Assembly: GCA_035582835.1 (NCBI GenBank)
Contig: JAYKAV010002790.1
Location: 124,001 to 188,000, forward strand
From: Phoebastria nigripes
Lineage: Eukaryota; Chordata; Aves; Procellariiformes; Diomedeidae
Length of the DNA: 64,000 nt
Direction of reading: 5' to 3'
The position numbers were made by a program, and so were the translations under genes. A model generated the notes under the pieces. That model was given only the letters and a program-made list of their open reading frames with translations, was not told where the DNA came from and ran no database searches. This document shows positions 1 to 12,844 of the stretch, piece after piece; position 1 is the first letter of the stretch; each line of letters starts with the position of its first letter.

Positions 1-3000
1 TAGTATCATTGTGACTGGATTAAAAATAACGGATCAGGCTCTTAAGACTAATTAAACTGACAAAAAATTCTTGGGTTTACGTATGAGTTGTTGTCCTTTT
101 GCCCATAACAAAATTTTTAGTGTAAGTGATGGGAATTAACAAATCTGTAACTTGGAAACAACAAATGGGCAACACACATCTACGGTGAACATGGTATAAC
201 TGGTGGCACCCTCTGCATCTGAAGTCTCTTTTAACCCTCTTTTAAAAGGAAAAGCAAAGTGTCATGGTTAGGGTCACAGCTCAAAGATTCATTGCATTTG
301 GGTGGGATCCAGGTGACTTCAGCTGAGCTCTCTATGGACACGGGTGATCTCACGCACAATTCACTGCTGGTTCAGATAAATAACCTCTGTTATAAATAAA
401 TTACCTGCACAACCCTGTATAAATAGAAGATTTCAGCATTAAATAAATCATGTGAACAAATAAAAAAAAGGAAATACTGGGATTTGGATGGTTTTAATTA
501 AACTAGAGAGGAAGCATGTTTTGCAAAAGAATTTTGAAGGGAGAATGAATTATTTCTCACCGTGTTCCGCTAAGCCATTCTGTGCTATTCATTTTGGGAA
601 GTTGCATTGCTTAAATGCCATAGTAAATGCATGGATACACAGGGATGGCATCACTGCAATCACATGTGAGTTGGCATTTTCTCTAAATCCTTCTTTGGTA
701 GGCACTTAGAATTTCCAAAAATGTTTTCCATTTGACAAAATTTCTCACCTTTGATGTCTAACCAAAACTGCTTATATTGTTAATTTTCATCGTAGGAAAG
801 TCTGACAGAATATTAACCAACAGGCTTTACCTATGTTAATGTAAAAAAAAAGAAAATTAAATTGTAGTCTATCTCTTACTCATCTAGCTGAACACTTCAT
901 TACTGAAGTTGGCATGATTAATTCAGTAGAAACATTCATGTAATTGTTCACCAATGCAAGAGTAACAAATTATAACCAATAGAATATAGGATTCTTTTCT
1001 TTGCATTTCTTTGAATAAAAATTCATATATAATCTCCTTAAGCAAGGGAAATAATTACCTTCATTTAGCAGAATGGCTTAAAGGTTGGTAGTCCTTAATA
1101 AACCATTAAGGACTACTACACATGCATGCAAATCATACTGTAATATGTTTTTTCCGTTTGAAAATACTGATAAGCTGCTTTCTAGTAGCTCAGTGATTAA
1201 AGAAATGTGATGCTGCTCATTCAGTCTCAAACTCGAGTGTTTAAACCTGGTAATACAAAAGGAAATGTAGCCTTTCCTCTTGACATTTCTGAGCTAAATA
1301 AAGATAGTGCAGATGTGCTAGGTTGGTTGTTGCTTTTAATTACTCAATGTTTCCTGTAGGTTTAGGATCCATTTCTGGAACAGACAAAAGCCAATGTCTG
1401 CATTGGAACTGTACTCCTTCCTCAGAAAAGAAATATGCACTTGGCAAATCTGTTTAACATTTGTTTTAGGAAAATAGTGAATGTGAATATTGTCACAGCG
1501 TAAAAGTTTGAAATGCATAGTGCTTGATTTTCTACTGTTGTTCCTTTCAAACTGAATTGAGCTTTGGAGGTAAATGAATATACTTGAAGTTGAACTAAGC
1601 TGGTCAGAGCTGTTAGAGGAGGGTGTAAGGATGGGAAGGTTCTCCAGTAGCTCATTCATTGCATGACAAAAATTTCTTTAAGAGCACAGTCGAGTTAGGC
1701 ACTTTGCCCAGTAAAGCCACCCCTGACATTAAGTTCACTCCTTTGTAGGAGGCCATGGCAAGGCCCTTCTTTTACAGACTTTTGTGTATGAGCACTCACC
1801 TGGAGTTTCATATACTCAAACCCAAGTTTTGTTTTTCCAGATGAAAACATAATGCATTACTGTGTAAGGGAGGAATAATACCCAAGCATAGCACCTGTGT
1901 TTGCTCCTACTGCCTTTACAACTGCCCCCTTTATTATGTTATTTTAATATGGAATGATTAAACCCTATTTTTCAGCTCTATGGTTGAGATGTATCTACAG
2001 ATTAAGACATCTAAACTGGAGTATCTCAGTGTAGGTGTCTACATGTATGTCATATGCCCAAGATCCCACTGTAGTTACTGGAGGGCAAGTCAACACAACC
2101 TAAAAACCAGCCCAGTCTCCCTAAAGCAGACACATGCTGCTTGGCCATCTAGTCTCTGTTGCCTGCATTTGATTAAATTTTCTTTGACTGTAATGGCAAC
2201 TTTGACACCTAGCTCACATATAGGCATATAAGTAAACGTGCCCCCGTGTACACACATAAATTAAGGTTTCATACTGTGAGACTGAATCACAACCAGTATA
2301 TCTATTTTGAGACTGTGTACCATCCAGTACAATGTGTGGAATTTAAGTTGCATTGCTTTTAATGAAAGTGTTTCTGAAAGAATTTTTGAGAGACTGGCAG
2401 TGGTGAAATGACACTTCTAGACCTTCTATGAAATCATGGAGTCTTAGTTTCTCTTTTCAAAACAACTTTAAGAATTTAAATAACTGTTTACTACAAAATA
2501 CTAAACCAAAATGAAACAATTAATTTTGTATAACATTGTTTTCCTCAAAAGAGAAATTTTCAAAATGTTTTTTCACAGAAAACTTCTGTTTCGAAGTTTC
2601 AAACCCACATAGCTCAAAACTAAATTCTGAAATCCTCTGTATAATCCTTCTCTCACAACTGTGATGACAATTTCTATACCGAACCATGCAAGCATAAAAG
2701 TGTGCTTTCATTTATGACCATATCTTAAAAGTGGCCAACCCAGGTCTTGCGGTTTCTTTATTGTGTCTTCTCTCCTGAACTGCAAATATCAAATGTTGCA
2801 TACTCAAAAAATGTGGCATGCTCAGGGAGTATAGCCCCAGAGGATATGCAATATGTGAGCTTTACAGAAATTCATGGTGTAGTGGCAGAGTGAAATCCAC
2901 AAGGGTCTCAGATATTTTCACTTTCATGTGAGATTTAAACAGGAGTGTGTCTGTCTGAATGCTCACTTGTTGGCTGGGTTTTCTTTTTTTTGTTATGTAA

Positions 3001-6000
3001 GCAATGGTATGCATGCAGCCNATGATAACATCTAAACATAAATGGAGAGGTATAAAAACCATGACCTGGACTTTCTCATTTAAGCCAGTGTGAGGATGCC
3101 TGCATGTAGAGTACTCTGCTCACTTCAGATTACAGGAGTAAGTCCTTCCCTAGCTGGCATCATGATCTGTTTATATGGGTTGAACTGCAGGAAAAAATGA
3201 TCATTTAGTAGTGATCTTACTAAATCCACTCTTCTTAGGATATAGATAACTGACTCTTCAATACTTCTATTCTCCAGAAGGTAAATGGTATTAGGAGTTT
3301 ACACTTCGGCTGACAAGCCATTTATCAAAACTAGAAACAAGCAGATCTCTAAAGCTTTCTAGTTGCCTGGCCTGTGAAAAATCCAGTTGTGTTTCTATAG
3401 CAACTGCAATGGGCCAGTAATGATGTCATCACTCAACAACCAGCTAAAATGCATATCACCTTATTGCAAATACTGGATACAAATAAACATTGAATCATCT
3501 AATTGCTAGTATGAATAATGTTCCCACCTTCTTTAACAATTTACTACAAAGAAGAAAAGGACTTATGCCTGACTGGTCAAAATAGTAACCACATGCAATA
3601 ATTTGAAAGAGGGGGAAATGTCTTTGTTGCCAAACTCCGTTCTTTTCAAGCACATATGATGTAGATAATTACTGAAAATATTTTTGATGTTTATAGTCAA
3701 CTTGAAAAACTTTCTGCAGTGCTAGATGTAAATTCTGGGAGATATTTGTACTTCTTTTGCTGAAACTAATTACTCAAACTGAGTCATTGGCACACCAGCA
3801 CCTGGCTGGCTCTGTAGAGTGGAGCTCTCTGAGTGATGTGCAAGCCCAACACTGGATACAACAGTTGCTGCTTGATATTCTTCTCTGCCAGCTACCCTTG
3901 AAAGAAAGGACTTGGTTTATCTCCAAATTTTGGAAGGAGTTGTTTTCTTATGGGAGTTGGAACTATCATTTTCCTTTAATTATTCTCCATAAATCAATGG
4001 ACAAGTGCAAAGAGTCAGTCAAAATTTAGAACAATGTTTATCATGCTTTATTAATTTATTATCACGATGATTGAATATTTTTCTGCTGATTTTGTATAGA
4101 AGAGCTGCGTAACACTTCTGGTAGGAATACTTCCTTCTCCCCCCAGTTTATGGGTTTCATCATTAGTTGTATCTTGCTGTCTGATATGATTTGCACTGGG
4201 CTGGATATCTGCAGGCCTCCATTTTCAAGCAGAGACTAAGACAAAGTTTCAGTCCTTCTGGTAGGAGTTGTTCACTGCCGTATACCTATATTTCTCCTGT
4301 ATCTGAAAAATTACCATCTTTTTCTCAGCTCTTTCCAAAAGTCTGTTAAGAAAAACCTTGGTGTTTATGATCAAAGTCTGCTTGACTCTTCCAGGTCTGC
4401 CCTTCTTTTGTGTATTCATTTCTAGAAAATTAATTTGCTGATTAATCAGTAGTACTCTTAGCCTGCTTGGTGACTGTAAGTATTTGAAGAGTTATGTGGC
4501 TCCTATTTGGACAGACTTTCTGTCTCTATCATTCAAAGAACTCTGGTTTCTTTCATGGTGGGGAAGGAGAAATGTGAGCTCCTCAGTTGTCTTTTTGTAT
4601 TTCTGCTGACTCTCCCAGAGAAGGAGCTTTGGACAAGCTGTGATGCAAGGTGGTATATAGCCTTTCCTCTGACCACTGCAAGGTGTCTGCCCAGTCTTCC
4701 TTCTTCCTTGCTTCCATTTTTGGCCTTAACTTCCTGATCTTGCTTTTTCTTTATTCCTGCCTTCAATCTCTGCTTTGCACTTGCCTCATGTCTGTTCTAG
4801 TCCTAGGTGTAAGTCAGCAGTTTTCTCCAGCTTGGCTTTTCAGTGTCTTTCTCTAGCCCTGCCTTGGCTCCCTAGCTGCCTGATCTAGTCCTGCCTTGGT
4901 TTCTTTCTCTTAACATTGAATGCAACAACTACTGCCCTCTACACCCTAACATTGTGTTTCAGAACTTTTTCTTTACGGCTACCTCAGCATTTTCATTATT
5001 GCATTAGTCTGGGGAAGAGAATACAAGCAGGGATGGCAAAGTGCAAATGTAATGACATGATCTTTGATGTAAAGGGCTCATTAAAAAAGAAAAATATACC
5101 ATAATATAGAAGGTAACCAGAAGAATGGAGATGACACACAAAGAAGAAGTTATATCTGTAAAATTAGTTTGCTTATCAAAGTCATAGCATAGTGAGAGCG
5201 CTGTCTTTTTTTCCTGTATCCTGAGAATGCTGTGATTTGTTCTGTGCACTTGTCAAGCTGTAGATGGGCTTTTGTGAACACACATAAGTGGCAAAGATAG
5301 CATACTTGCAGAAGGATAGGTAGAGTGAGCCTTGGGGAGAAAAGCAGAGAACAGGCTGTGGGACGGCAGGGTACTGTGTCTGTTGGAGGGGAAAGAGCTA
5401 GCTAATATGACAAGGGACACTTGGAAAAAAATGGCTGCAGTGTAGAGGAACCAGTAGAGGAACTGGGTCTAACATGATTAAATCAACTACTAGTAAGGTT
5501 ACGTTGTACAGTTTTGATTGAGCACAGCAAAGGAAAAGTTAAGCAGCAGTTGGATCTGGACTTGAGCTCTGTGAGCAGATGTGAACTGAATGCTTAGGAA
5601 TTTTGTGTGAGCAGCAAAATAAAGGGGAGAGTTGAAAATGAACATAGATTGGGGACTGGGGCAGCAAAGAAGTGTTTGAAGTACTATACACTTCATGTCC
5701 TCAAAATCTAAATGGTAACCTTGCTTTAGTCTTTCAAAGTCACAAGAACTGCTGCTTACAGCATGTCCCTGACCAAACCTCTGAAAAGAATGTCATTAGT
5801 GTTTCATCCATTACAGNACATCTCATGTCTTCTACCTCCTCTCACATAGTTTTTATTTGAAACTGGGTGTTTTCCCTACATGAAATTTCATTACACTTGC
5901 TCTTACCTTAAGCTGAAAATAGGTAAGAGGCATACTATTCCTAGTACTGACATTTTAATTTGGTCCTCATAATTGCTTCAGCAAGTTAAACAAACATTTC

Positions 6001-7689
6001 TCTGGCTAAGCATCAGAGCCAGCTGTTAGGAGAAAAGTGAGCTTCAGGATGAAGCTCGACATGTCTTCAGCATTAGATAGCCAAAGCATAAATTTTCTGT
6101 ATTGGTTTTACAGTTTCGGCTAAAGCTATTGTCTGTCTTTTAGCAGATGCTTTATGCATTTGTCTCCATGGGATATCAGGGGAGGTACTGATATATGTTC
6201 TCCCTCACTGCTGATATCTATGCTCAGGGTAAGCCTTTGTCTCTCTTTGAGAGGCATGTTATACTAGAAATCCCAGTTTAAAGGTTTTACGAGTCAGAGC
6301 ACAAATTCAAATGAGAAAAGTTTTCTGTGCTTATTTGGAAATTTTCACTGACACAGTGAACAGCTCGCAAATCTGCCCCACTCTGAAGACAAATAGATCA
6401 TCTAGAGATTGGACTTCTTGACCTGTGCCAGAATTTTCTGTGTGCGCCATCGGATACGTTGTTGTTGTTCTAACTTGGAGCAGAGTTAACCTAGTTGGTA
6501 AATTGAGAATGATTCTACTTCTGTTAATTGCTTCAGCTAATGAGTATTTCAGTATTTTGGGTTACAACACTTGCAGCAATATTGCTATGCTATTGTATTC
6601 TTGTGGACTGTATTGCTTGAAGATTTTTTTTTTTTTTCAGGTACACTTTCTTATTCTGCTCTCTGGTAAAAATCTGAAGTAATGAAAAGCCACGCACCTC
6701 AAATGTCCATAACATGTGACATTTCCCATATGTTCCTAAATCAAAAAAAGCTAATAATTATGCCTCTGGTAACTCATAACTGCCAGTGAGATCCTTTAAT
6801 TCCTACTTATTCCAGAAATTCTCTTGANTTAGAATGATTAATCTAGTGAAAGCTCACAGCTTACAATGTTGCAGAAAAGTTTATAGTAGAAATGAGGATG
6901 AATGCCATTTTGATCAAAAACTACAGAGAAAGGTGTGAAGAGGCAATGTGCATCTACCATGTTTACAAGTGGTCAAGAGAAGTAAGGATCAAGGATGTTC
7001 CAAAAAAACCCAAAACTGATAATGCAAAAAGTTATCCAAAGAATGATAACAACTATATGATACATTATAATAGCTATGAAACCTTTTTTTTCCAGGAAAA
7101 CTATTTGAATTTTGGATATTTTTCCCTCTTTTCTTATTCACATGCTAAACATCAGTATTTCTCAAAGCAGCCANAATCTGCTGGGAAGTTCTATGGAGCT
7201 CCTGAAGATGCTGAGATAATTTCTCCCTCCAATCGTTCCCTTCAAGGAGAATTAAGGTGCTCACCAGGCCTAGGAAATGTCAAATACCAATCAATATTGT
7301 TTTCATACCTTCCAATAGGCTGGGATCTATGGGTTTTCTTCATATTTGATTGCTACCAACACAGACCAGGCAATAATAATACTTCAGATGTCATCTAGCA
7401 CTGTAGATTTTCAAAGAAGCTTGTATTACCATTAGTTATAAGAGGTCACCTTCCTTCTGGTGACTAATAAACGGGGCTCATGAAATACCTCCTTAACATT
7501 TATTTACATGACATTCTTCCTCATTAATTCAATAATTTTATGCCTTATAATAAGCATGGCTAAATGTCCTCCTAAAACAAAAAAGCTTTTAAGGTTCCCT
7601 GTAAGTTTAAAAGGCAGTTACCTTTTCAAAGGTTAGGGTATTTTCATCAAAGAATGGTATAACTTTGTTGCACTTTAAGGGGCTGGATG
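1..7689. other. Intronic sequence, no recognised genes or repeats
   Basis: AT-rich unique-looking sequence. The open frames here, including the 168-residue one at 6892-7398, show no domain I recognise. A perfect short hairpin at 1088-1116 is listed separately. The 4650-4900 stretch is rich in CCTGCCTT/CTTGCCT-like words but has no clear repeat unit. Confidence 0.6.
1088..1116. other. Perfect 12-bp inverted repeat with 5-nt loop
   Basis: GTAGTCCTTAAT at 1088-1099 is followed by AAACC and then by its exact reverse complement at 1105-1116. A G-T wobble and a T-A pair extend the stem by two more positions. It would form a stable hairpin in either strand. Function unknown; it is too short for a typical microRNA precursor. 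Confidence 0.85.
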
Positions 7690-8790
7690 TTTTANCATAG
7701 AATTTAGAGCTGAAAAACCTCCATAAATCATGCAGTCTCTCTTCCTGCTAGGACAAGGAAATGTTCCTCACAGCACATTTTCTGCATTTGCCAGACCTTG
7801 AAGTATTGCAAGCAATGGGGTTGCTGGTTTCTGCCATTTCCTTTGAGCTGTTCCACAGCAAAATGGACTGAACTGTCAGATGCTCATGGTACACATCTCA
7901 AGCTTTCTTTTTGCCAGTTCCTTTCTGCTGCTTGATATCACCACATTTTTTAACTACTATTTCTGTTTAGTGTATTTTATGTTTATACATTTGGCTTGTT
8001 CTTGAGCCTTTCCACACAGCTATAGCTATCTCTTAGTCTAGCTGTTCATATGCAATTATTTATTCTTTTCTTATAATTAATCCAGTATAAATTTGTTGAT
8101 TTCCCTCCACCCCTCTGGTTCTCCCCATTGTCCTCCAGTTCTTCGGTCTTTCGGGTGATAAGGTTAAATGCCAGAGATCCGGGGATGGATATAATTAGAG
8201 CTGAAGTAGGAGACTTCAATTTTCTGCCTGCTCTGAAAATGTGACATCCTTCCATATAAAGTGCATTAATCCACTGATTTGTTTGTTGTCACAAGCTTGA
8301 TATCGTCAATGGTGAAATTCCCACTGGTAATGGTGGACTTTACTTGTACTGCATTTCCAGTTTCACCTTTATTTCTTCTTTCCTGATCTCTCTAGTTTTG
8401 AAATTGCTGTTAAGTTTTGGAATGCTGTATCCTTTTAAAATCCTTTTTTTCTTCTCTAAATAGATTACCAACTTCATTTTGCACTGCTGTTTGTTTTCTA
8501 TTCATGTTCTAATAACTCTAGTTCAGCTTGTATTATTTTTCTGTCTTCACTAGTATGCATGACTTCTCCCAGTTTGTTACCATTTTCAATTTTCATTAGC
8601 AAGTTCTTGACCTTCTCTCCAGGGTTGTTAGTGGATATGATGATTAACACTTTCTTTTGACTTATGCAGAACTCTGTCCTTCTTACATCGTGCTCAGTAA
8701 ACTGTTTATCATTATTCTTTGGGCAATCCCTGAGATTTTAATCAAAGAAACAGCAAATAATGAGCCGTGGAGGACCCTGATTAAAAAAAA
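7690..8790 (-). mobile_element. Old, fragmented CR1 LINE (3' end and part of RT-side sequence)
   Basis: Read on the - strand, 7690-7870 resembles the 3' untranslated part of amniote CR1 elements: a CATAGAATTTAGAGCTG start (the reverse complement of the CR1 tail region) and a TTTGAGCTGTTCCACAGC segment. From about 8500 to 8790 there are again CR1-like words, such as CTCCCAGTTTGTTACCATTT and TGGAGGACCCTGATT. The middle (7880-8480) is too diverged to call and may hold other sequence. I judge this from memory of CR1 consensus patterns. It is weaker than the neighbouring copy at 9900-11880. Confidence 0.45.
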
Positions 8791-9209
8791 AACAAAACAC
8801 CAACAGAAAAAAGAGGGGAAAAAAAATTGCTGACTTCAAGTGAGAGGATCAAAGTAACAAAGTTGCTCTGTAAGTCTGTGCTCTGAGGTCTATTATATTT
8901 AAAACTACAATGCTTGTATAAGTTCTGTTACTCTCAGAACTCTAACCTCTAAAATAATTTCATTGGATTTTAATTCATATTTCTAGCATTGAAGCTATCT
9001 TTACCTGAAGAAAAAAGGTTTTGAAAGGTGAAGTATGTTACAATTTCCAGTTGTTCTGTAAATGTTTCCTGAATGTTTGTGTACTATGCAGTAAAACTGA
9101 TTTCTGTTATATCAAGTATCCTGAATATAAATACTGCAAAAAGAAAGTTAACCACAACCGTATGTTGTTCTAAAAATGTGTCAAAATATTAAAATGCAAT
9201 GACCTCTGA

Positions 9210-9223
9210 ATATATATATATAT
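9210..9223. repeat. (TA)n microsatellite
   Basis: Seven TA units in an AT-rich context. Confidence 0.9.
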
Positions 9224-9899
9224 TCATAGACTTATTGAAGTTCATTGATTGAATCATTCTAAAAATCATCCCTAATCTTCCATAAGGTTGCTTAATATTT
9301 AAGAACTTAAATACAATTGGTAAATCTCTGGCAGAGCAATTTTAGGAAATGCTGAATAACCTAGGTGGTGAGCCTTCACTCTTTTCAAAATGAAATAAAC
9401 CCAAATTTAAATTATTTTTCTCTTTTGCTATTACCAGCTGAACCTGTTGCACAATTATGTTCTTTTACCTTACAGTCTCCTTAGTCATAAGGGCAGAGAT
9501 TAAAGGGCCACAACAATTTTTTGACATTACTTTTAAGAGCTTCTGAATTACAAGTTTCTGAATTAAGGAGACAGATGTCACTATAAAAACTGTATCATTT
9601 TTGTTGCCTTTTCACAACTGAAATGTTGGACACTCCTTGGTTTCATGGATGCTACATTCATCATAACTGAGCCCAGAATGAATCCTTGTCTGTGAAAAAC
9701 ATAACAATTATAGCATTATTTATTCATACTTATTCATGCATTTCCTCACACTAGCCTAAGCCAGAAGCAGAAAAGCAAAATGGCAAAGGAAATCTTGTTC
9801 TCAAAACAGCTGAAATATAGTGCTGAAATAAATAAAAGGGACCATCCAGTCCTTTCTTTTGCACTTAAAATGTTAAAGTAAGTGATCTCTGACATATTT

Positions 9900-11880
9900 T
9901 TATCTCATGGTGCCTAGAAACCTCCAGTGAAAGAAATTCCATGACTTCCCAAGTTAATTTGCTCCATTTTTTTTTGCAACACTTATTATTTTCCCAGGAT
10001 TTTCCTAGTACCTAATCTATATCACAGAAATTAAGCTGACTACTTCTCCTTACTCCTCTGGATATAGAACAAAATTCTGCACTATGCTTTTACTAGCAGA
10101 TTTTACATACTGGACATCGTTAACGTGTCTCCCTAACCCGTAGTTTTCAAGAGATTAAGTAAACCATTACCTTTAACCTTTGCTCATAGGTCATAATTTA
10201 TATTTTTCCTCTTGCTCTGCCCTGGAACGCTAGAATTTTTGACACTTCTTAACATTATGTTCATGGCTGGAGGAGTACTTTGGTTAGAGCTTCAGAAGTA
10301 GCAAGTAGACTGCAGTAATTATTTGTGGTATCTTTCATACAACATGTCAATTAATATGTCCCAGAAAGTTTTACCCTATCACTTGGTATTATTGTCTAAT
10401 TTTCAGTTTATTGTTCATTTAATATTCACCAGGTCCCTTTGCAATACATTTTTCCCCCAGTCTATTACTTTGACTTCTGATTTCTCCCTGGGAACGCTAT
10501 TTTCAGTTTGTTGTTAGTAAGCTGATTTTTATTTTTTCAAGATTACTTTGGTTTCTGATTCTGCTTTCCAGTGTGTGTGCAATCTTTCTCAATTTGGGAT
10601 AGCCATAAATTACAGACCTATTTTCTCTTTTTCAGTCTAAATTAAAATAAAAAATAATAATAATAAAAGAATATCACAGAATTCTCAACAAACATCTTTG
10701 GATTCCTCCACAGCAGACACACTAAGTAGTGTTTGAATTAATCTTATATAGTCTGTACAATAATGTTAACTGGACCATATTTTGTAATTTTCATACATGA
10801 GTCTCATATAGGAGACTGCCAAAAGCCCAATTAAAGTAAATACATCTTACATGTGGTATTTCATTCTAATCCACTAATATATCTAACCCGACAAAGTAGG
10901 AAATTGAATTGGTTGAAGAACTTTTGTTCGTAACAAATACGCAGTCTGTTCTGATCACTTTGTTATCTCTTGTGCTTATAAATGGGACATTTAATAATTT
11001 GTTCAAGTGTCTTTTGGGGTTACAAGTCAGTTTGACAGTTCTGTAATTCCCTAAATTCTCCTTCTTTCCCCTCCTTTTCAAAATAGGCACTGTGTTCATC
11101 ATTCTTCAGTCCCCTGGGACCTCCTGTGTTCATTCATGGGGTCTTCAAGACAACTGTTAACAGTGCAGGGACTGCCTCCGTCCATTCCTTAGTACTCAAG
11201 AGTGAATTTCATCACACCTTGTAACAGGGATACCCATAGTTTATCTTACAGTTCCAGAAGCTACTCTTTCCTTGGCACGAACTTTTCTCGTTTCCTTTTG
11301 TTAGAATTGTGGTCAGTACTGATTAATGCTTTACTGAAGACAGAGGTCAGAAAAGTATTAGGTGCTACATCATTTATTTGTTCTCCTTTGCTGTTTAAAT
11401 AATGGTCTTAATCTTAATTCAAATGGACCTGTATAATCTTTTTGTTCCTTTATGTTTTTTTAATTTGAGTTTTATCCCTTCATACCTGCACTGCTCTTTA
11501 TATTTCCATATTTGACACATACCATTTATCTACAACTTCTGCTCAATTTTTCGTGTTATTGAAGAGTTGTGGGGTTTTTACCATTTTCCACAACACCAGA
11601 AGGTTGTGCCATTCTGCATTTAACACTGTCTCTCTCAGTAAATGGCACTTTTCACACTCTTTTATACATTACATTATCTTACCAAGATACCTATCTGTTC
11701 CCTGAGTTGATTGAGGCTTATTCAATGAGAGCAGCAGCTCTCAAATTCCATCCTCTGTGTTATGATAGTGCTCTGTATCAATTCATGAATGGTTGGATCC
11801 AAATTTGTATCCCTGCAATCTCAAACAATTCTTCATTATTAGCTGGAAAAAACTTTAAAATGTCATTTGCTGAGTGATTT
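9900..11880 (-). mobile_element. Ancient CR1 LINE, about 2 kb, minus strand
   Basis: Collinear resemblance to amniote CR1 read in reverse: the 3' UTR-side words CATAGGTCATAATTTATATT and CTTTCATACAACATGTCAAT, then ATTTAATAATTTGTTCAAGTG, CCCTGGGACCTCCTG, and GTATAATCTTTTTGTTCC further up. The order along the window agrees with a single element running 3' to 5' with increasing coordinate. The clearest protein evidence is the RT fragment at 10866-11102, listed separately. Divergence is high and several stops and indels are present, so this is an old, dead copy, far older than the CR1 3' ends at 21852 and 62393. The upper boundary is vague; similarity may continue to the LTR at 12241. Confidence 0.8.
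10866..11102 (-). pseudogene. CR1 reverse transcriptase fragment (LINE ORF2 remnant)
   Basis: An open 78-codon frame on the - strand reads like the finger region of a CR1 reverse transcriptase. Near its start it has VPILKRRGKKENLGNYRTVK, matching the CR1 pattern of a hydrophobic PIFKKGKKE-like stretch followed by D/GNYRPVSLT. It continues with NKVIRTD and, near the end, NSISYFVGLDILVD, matching the pattern just before the first catalytic Asp. The catalytic YADD box lies outside this frame and was not found intact. It is part of the surrounding CR1 copy and is not expected to be expressed. Confidence 0.85.
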
Positions 11881-12240
11881 CATCCACCTTCCCAAGCAAA
11901 GAATACTACCAGTATCTGTGCTTCCACCCTCNGTAAGCGTCTCAGCCACCACCTTTGGATCAAATGGTTTCTAGTAGGCTGTATGTGTATTGTTCCAGTT
12001 CCTTTTATATCCACCTAAAATATTGGATAAGTCTTCCTCTCACTGCTTCCTGAATTTTACATACCATTCTCGGCTTGGCCAGAAATAGGAATTGTCTGTT
12101 GATGTGAGATTTGCAGATCATTCCTGTATATCTTACAGGTTTGAGGTTCAGCCATACAACATCTTGACTATAAATAGTAAAAAAACCAAAAGAGTAGTTT
12201 ATTACTACTTTATTAGTAGTTGATCTATTATTTTTAAGTT

Positions 12241-12844
12241 TGTCGTGGTTTAACCCTGGCAGCACCTAAACACCACGCAGCTGCTCACTCACCCCCCCGC
12301 CCTGCTCCGGTGGGATAGGGGAGAGAATCAGGAGGGCACGAGTAGGAAAACTCNCGGGTTGAGATAAAAACAGTTCAATAATTGAAATAAAACAAAGTAG
12401 AACAGTAATAGTAACAGTGGTAACAACAACAACAACAGGATATACAAAGCAGGTGATGCACAATGGAACTGCTCACCGCCCGCCGAACTGATGCGTTGCC
12501 GAGCCGATGTGTTGCCAAACTGACACGTGCCCGAAACGCGCGAGCCCGACCCGGAACCCAGAGCCCCCCCCCCCCCTTAGTTTTTATACTGAGCATGACG
12601 TTGCATGGTATGGAATACCCCATTGGCCAGCTGGGTCAACCACCCCGGCTATGCTCCCCCNGCNAGCTTCCCATGCACCTGGCAGGGCATGGGAGGCCAA
12701 AAAGTGCCCGGTGCAAGCACCACCCAGCAACACCCAAAACATCAATGGGCCATCAACGCTCCTATTATACCAAACCCAAAACNCAGCACACCCCCCCCAG
12801 CTACTGGGAAGAAAGTTAACTCTGTCCCAGCCGGAACCAGGACA
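12241..12844 (-). mobile_element. Solo LTR of an endogenous retrovirus (avian TGT...ACA family), minus strand
   Basis: A 604-bp block with the terminal dinucleotides TG and CA, more GC-rich than its surroundings. On the - strand it starts TGTCCTGGTTCCGGCTGGG and ends GGTTAAACCACGACA. The direct flanks are AAGTT (12236-12240) and AATTT (12845-12849), a 5-bp target-site duplication with one mismatch. A TATA-like box and C-rich run lie inside. The element at 60604-61193 belongs to the same family, sharing the opening, the AGTTAACTTT motif, the TACCATAT/TACCATGC motif and the CAGTATAAAA-type promoter. There is no internal gag, pol or env, so it is a solo LTR left by recombination. The C run at 12564-12576 and four Ns suggest difficult sequence. 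Confidence 0.88.
12582..12591 (-). promoter_or_regulatory. TATA box of the solo LTR
   Basis: On the - strand the sequence reads CAGTATAAAAACT, just downstream of an ACGTCATGC element. This is where an LTR U3 promoter normally sits. If active, it would transcribe antisense to GRM1. Confidence 0.55.

Noticed and set aside
6892..7398. 168-codon open frame on the + strand
   Set aside because: No recognisable family, uneven composition and no start context or promoter; treated as chance.
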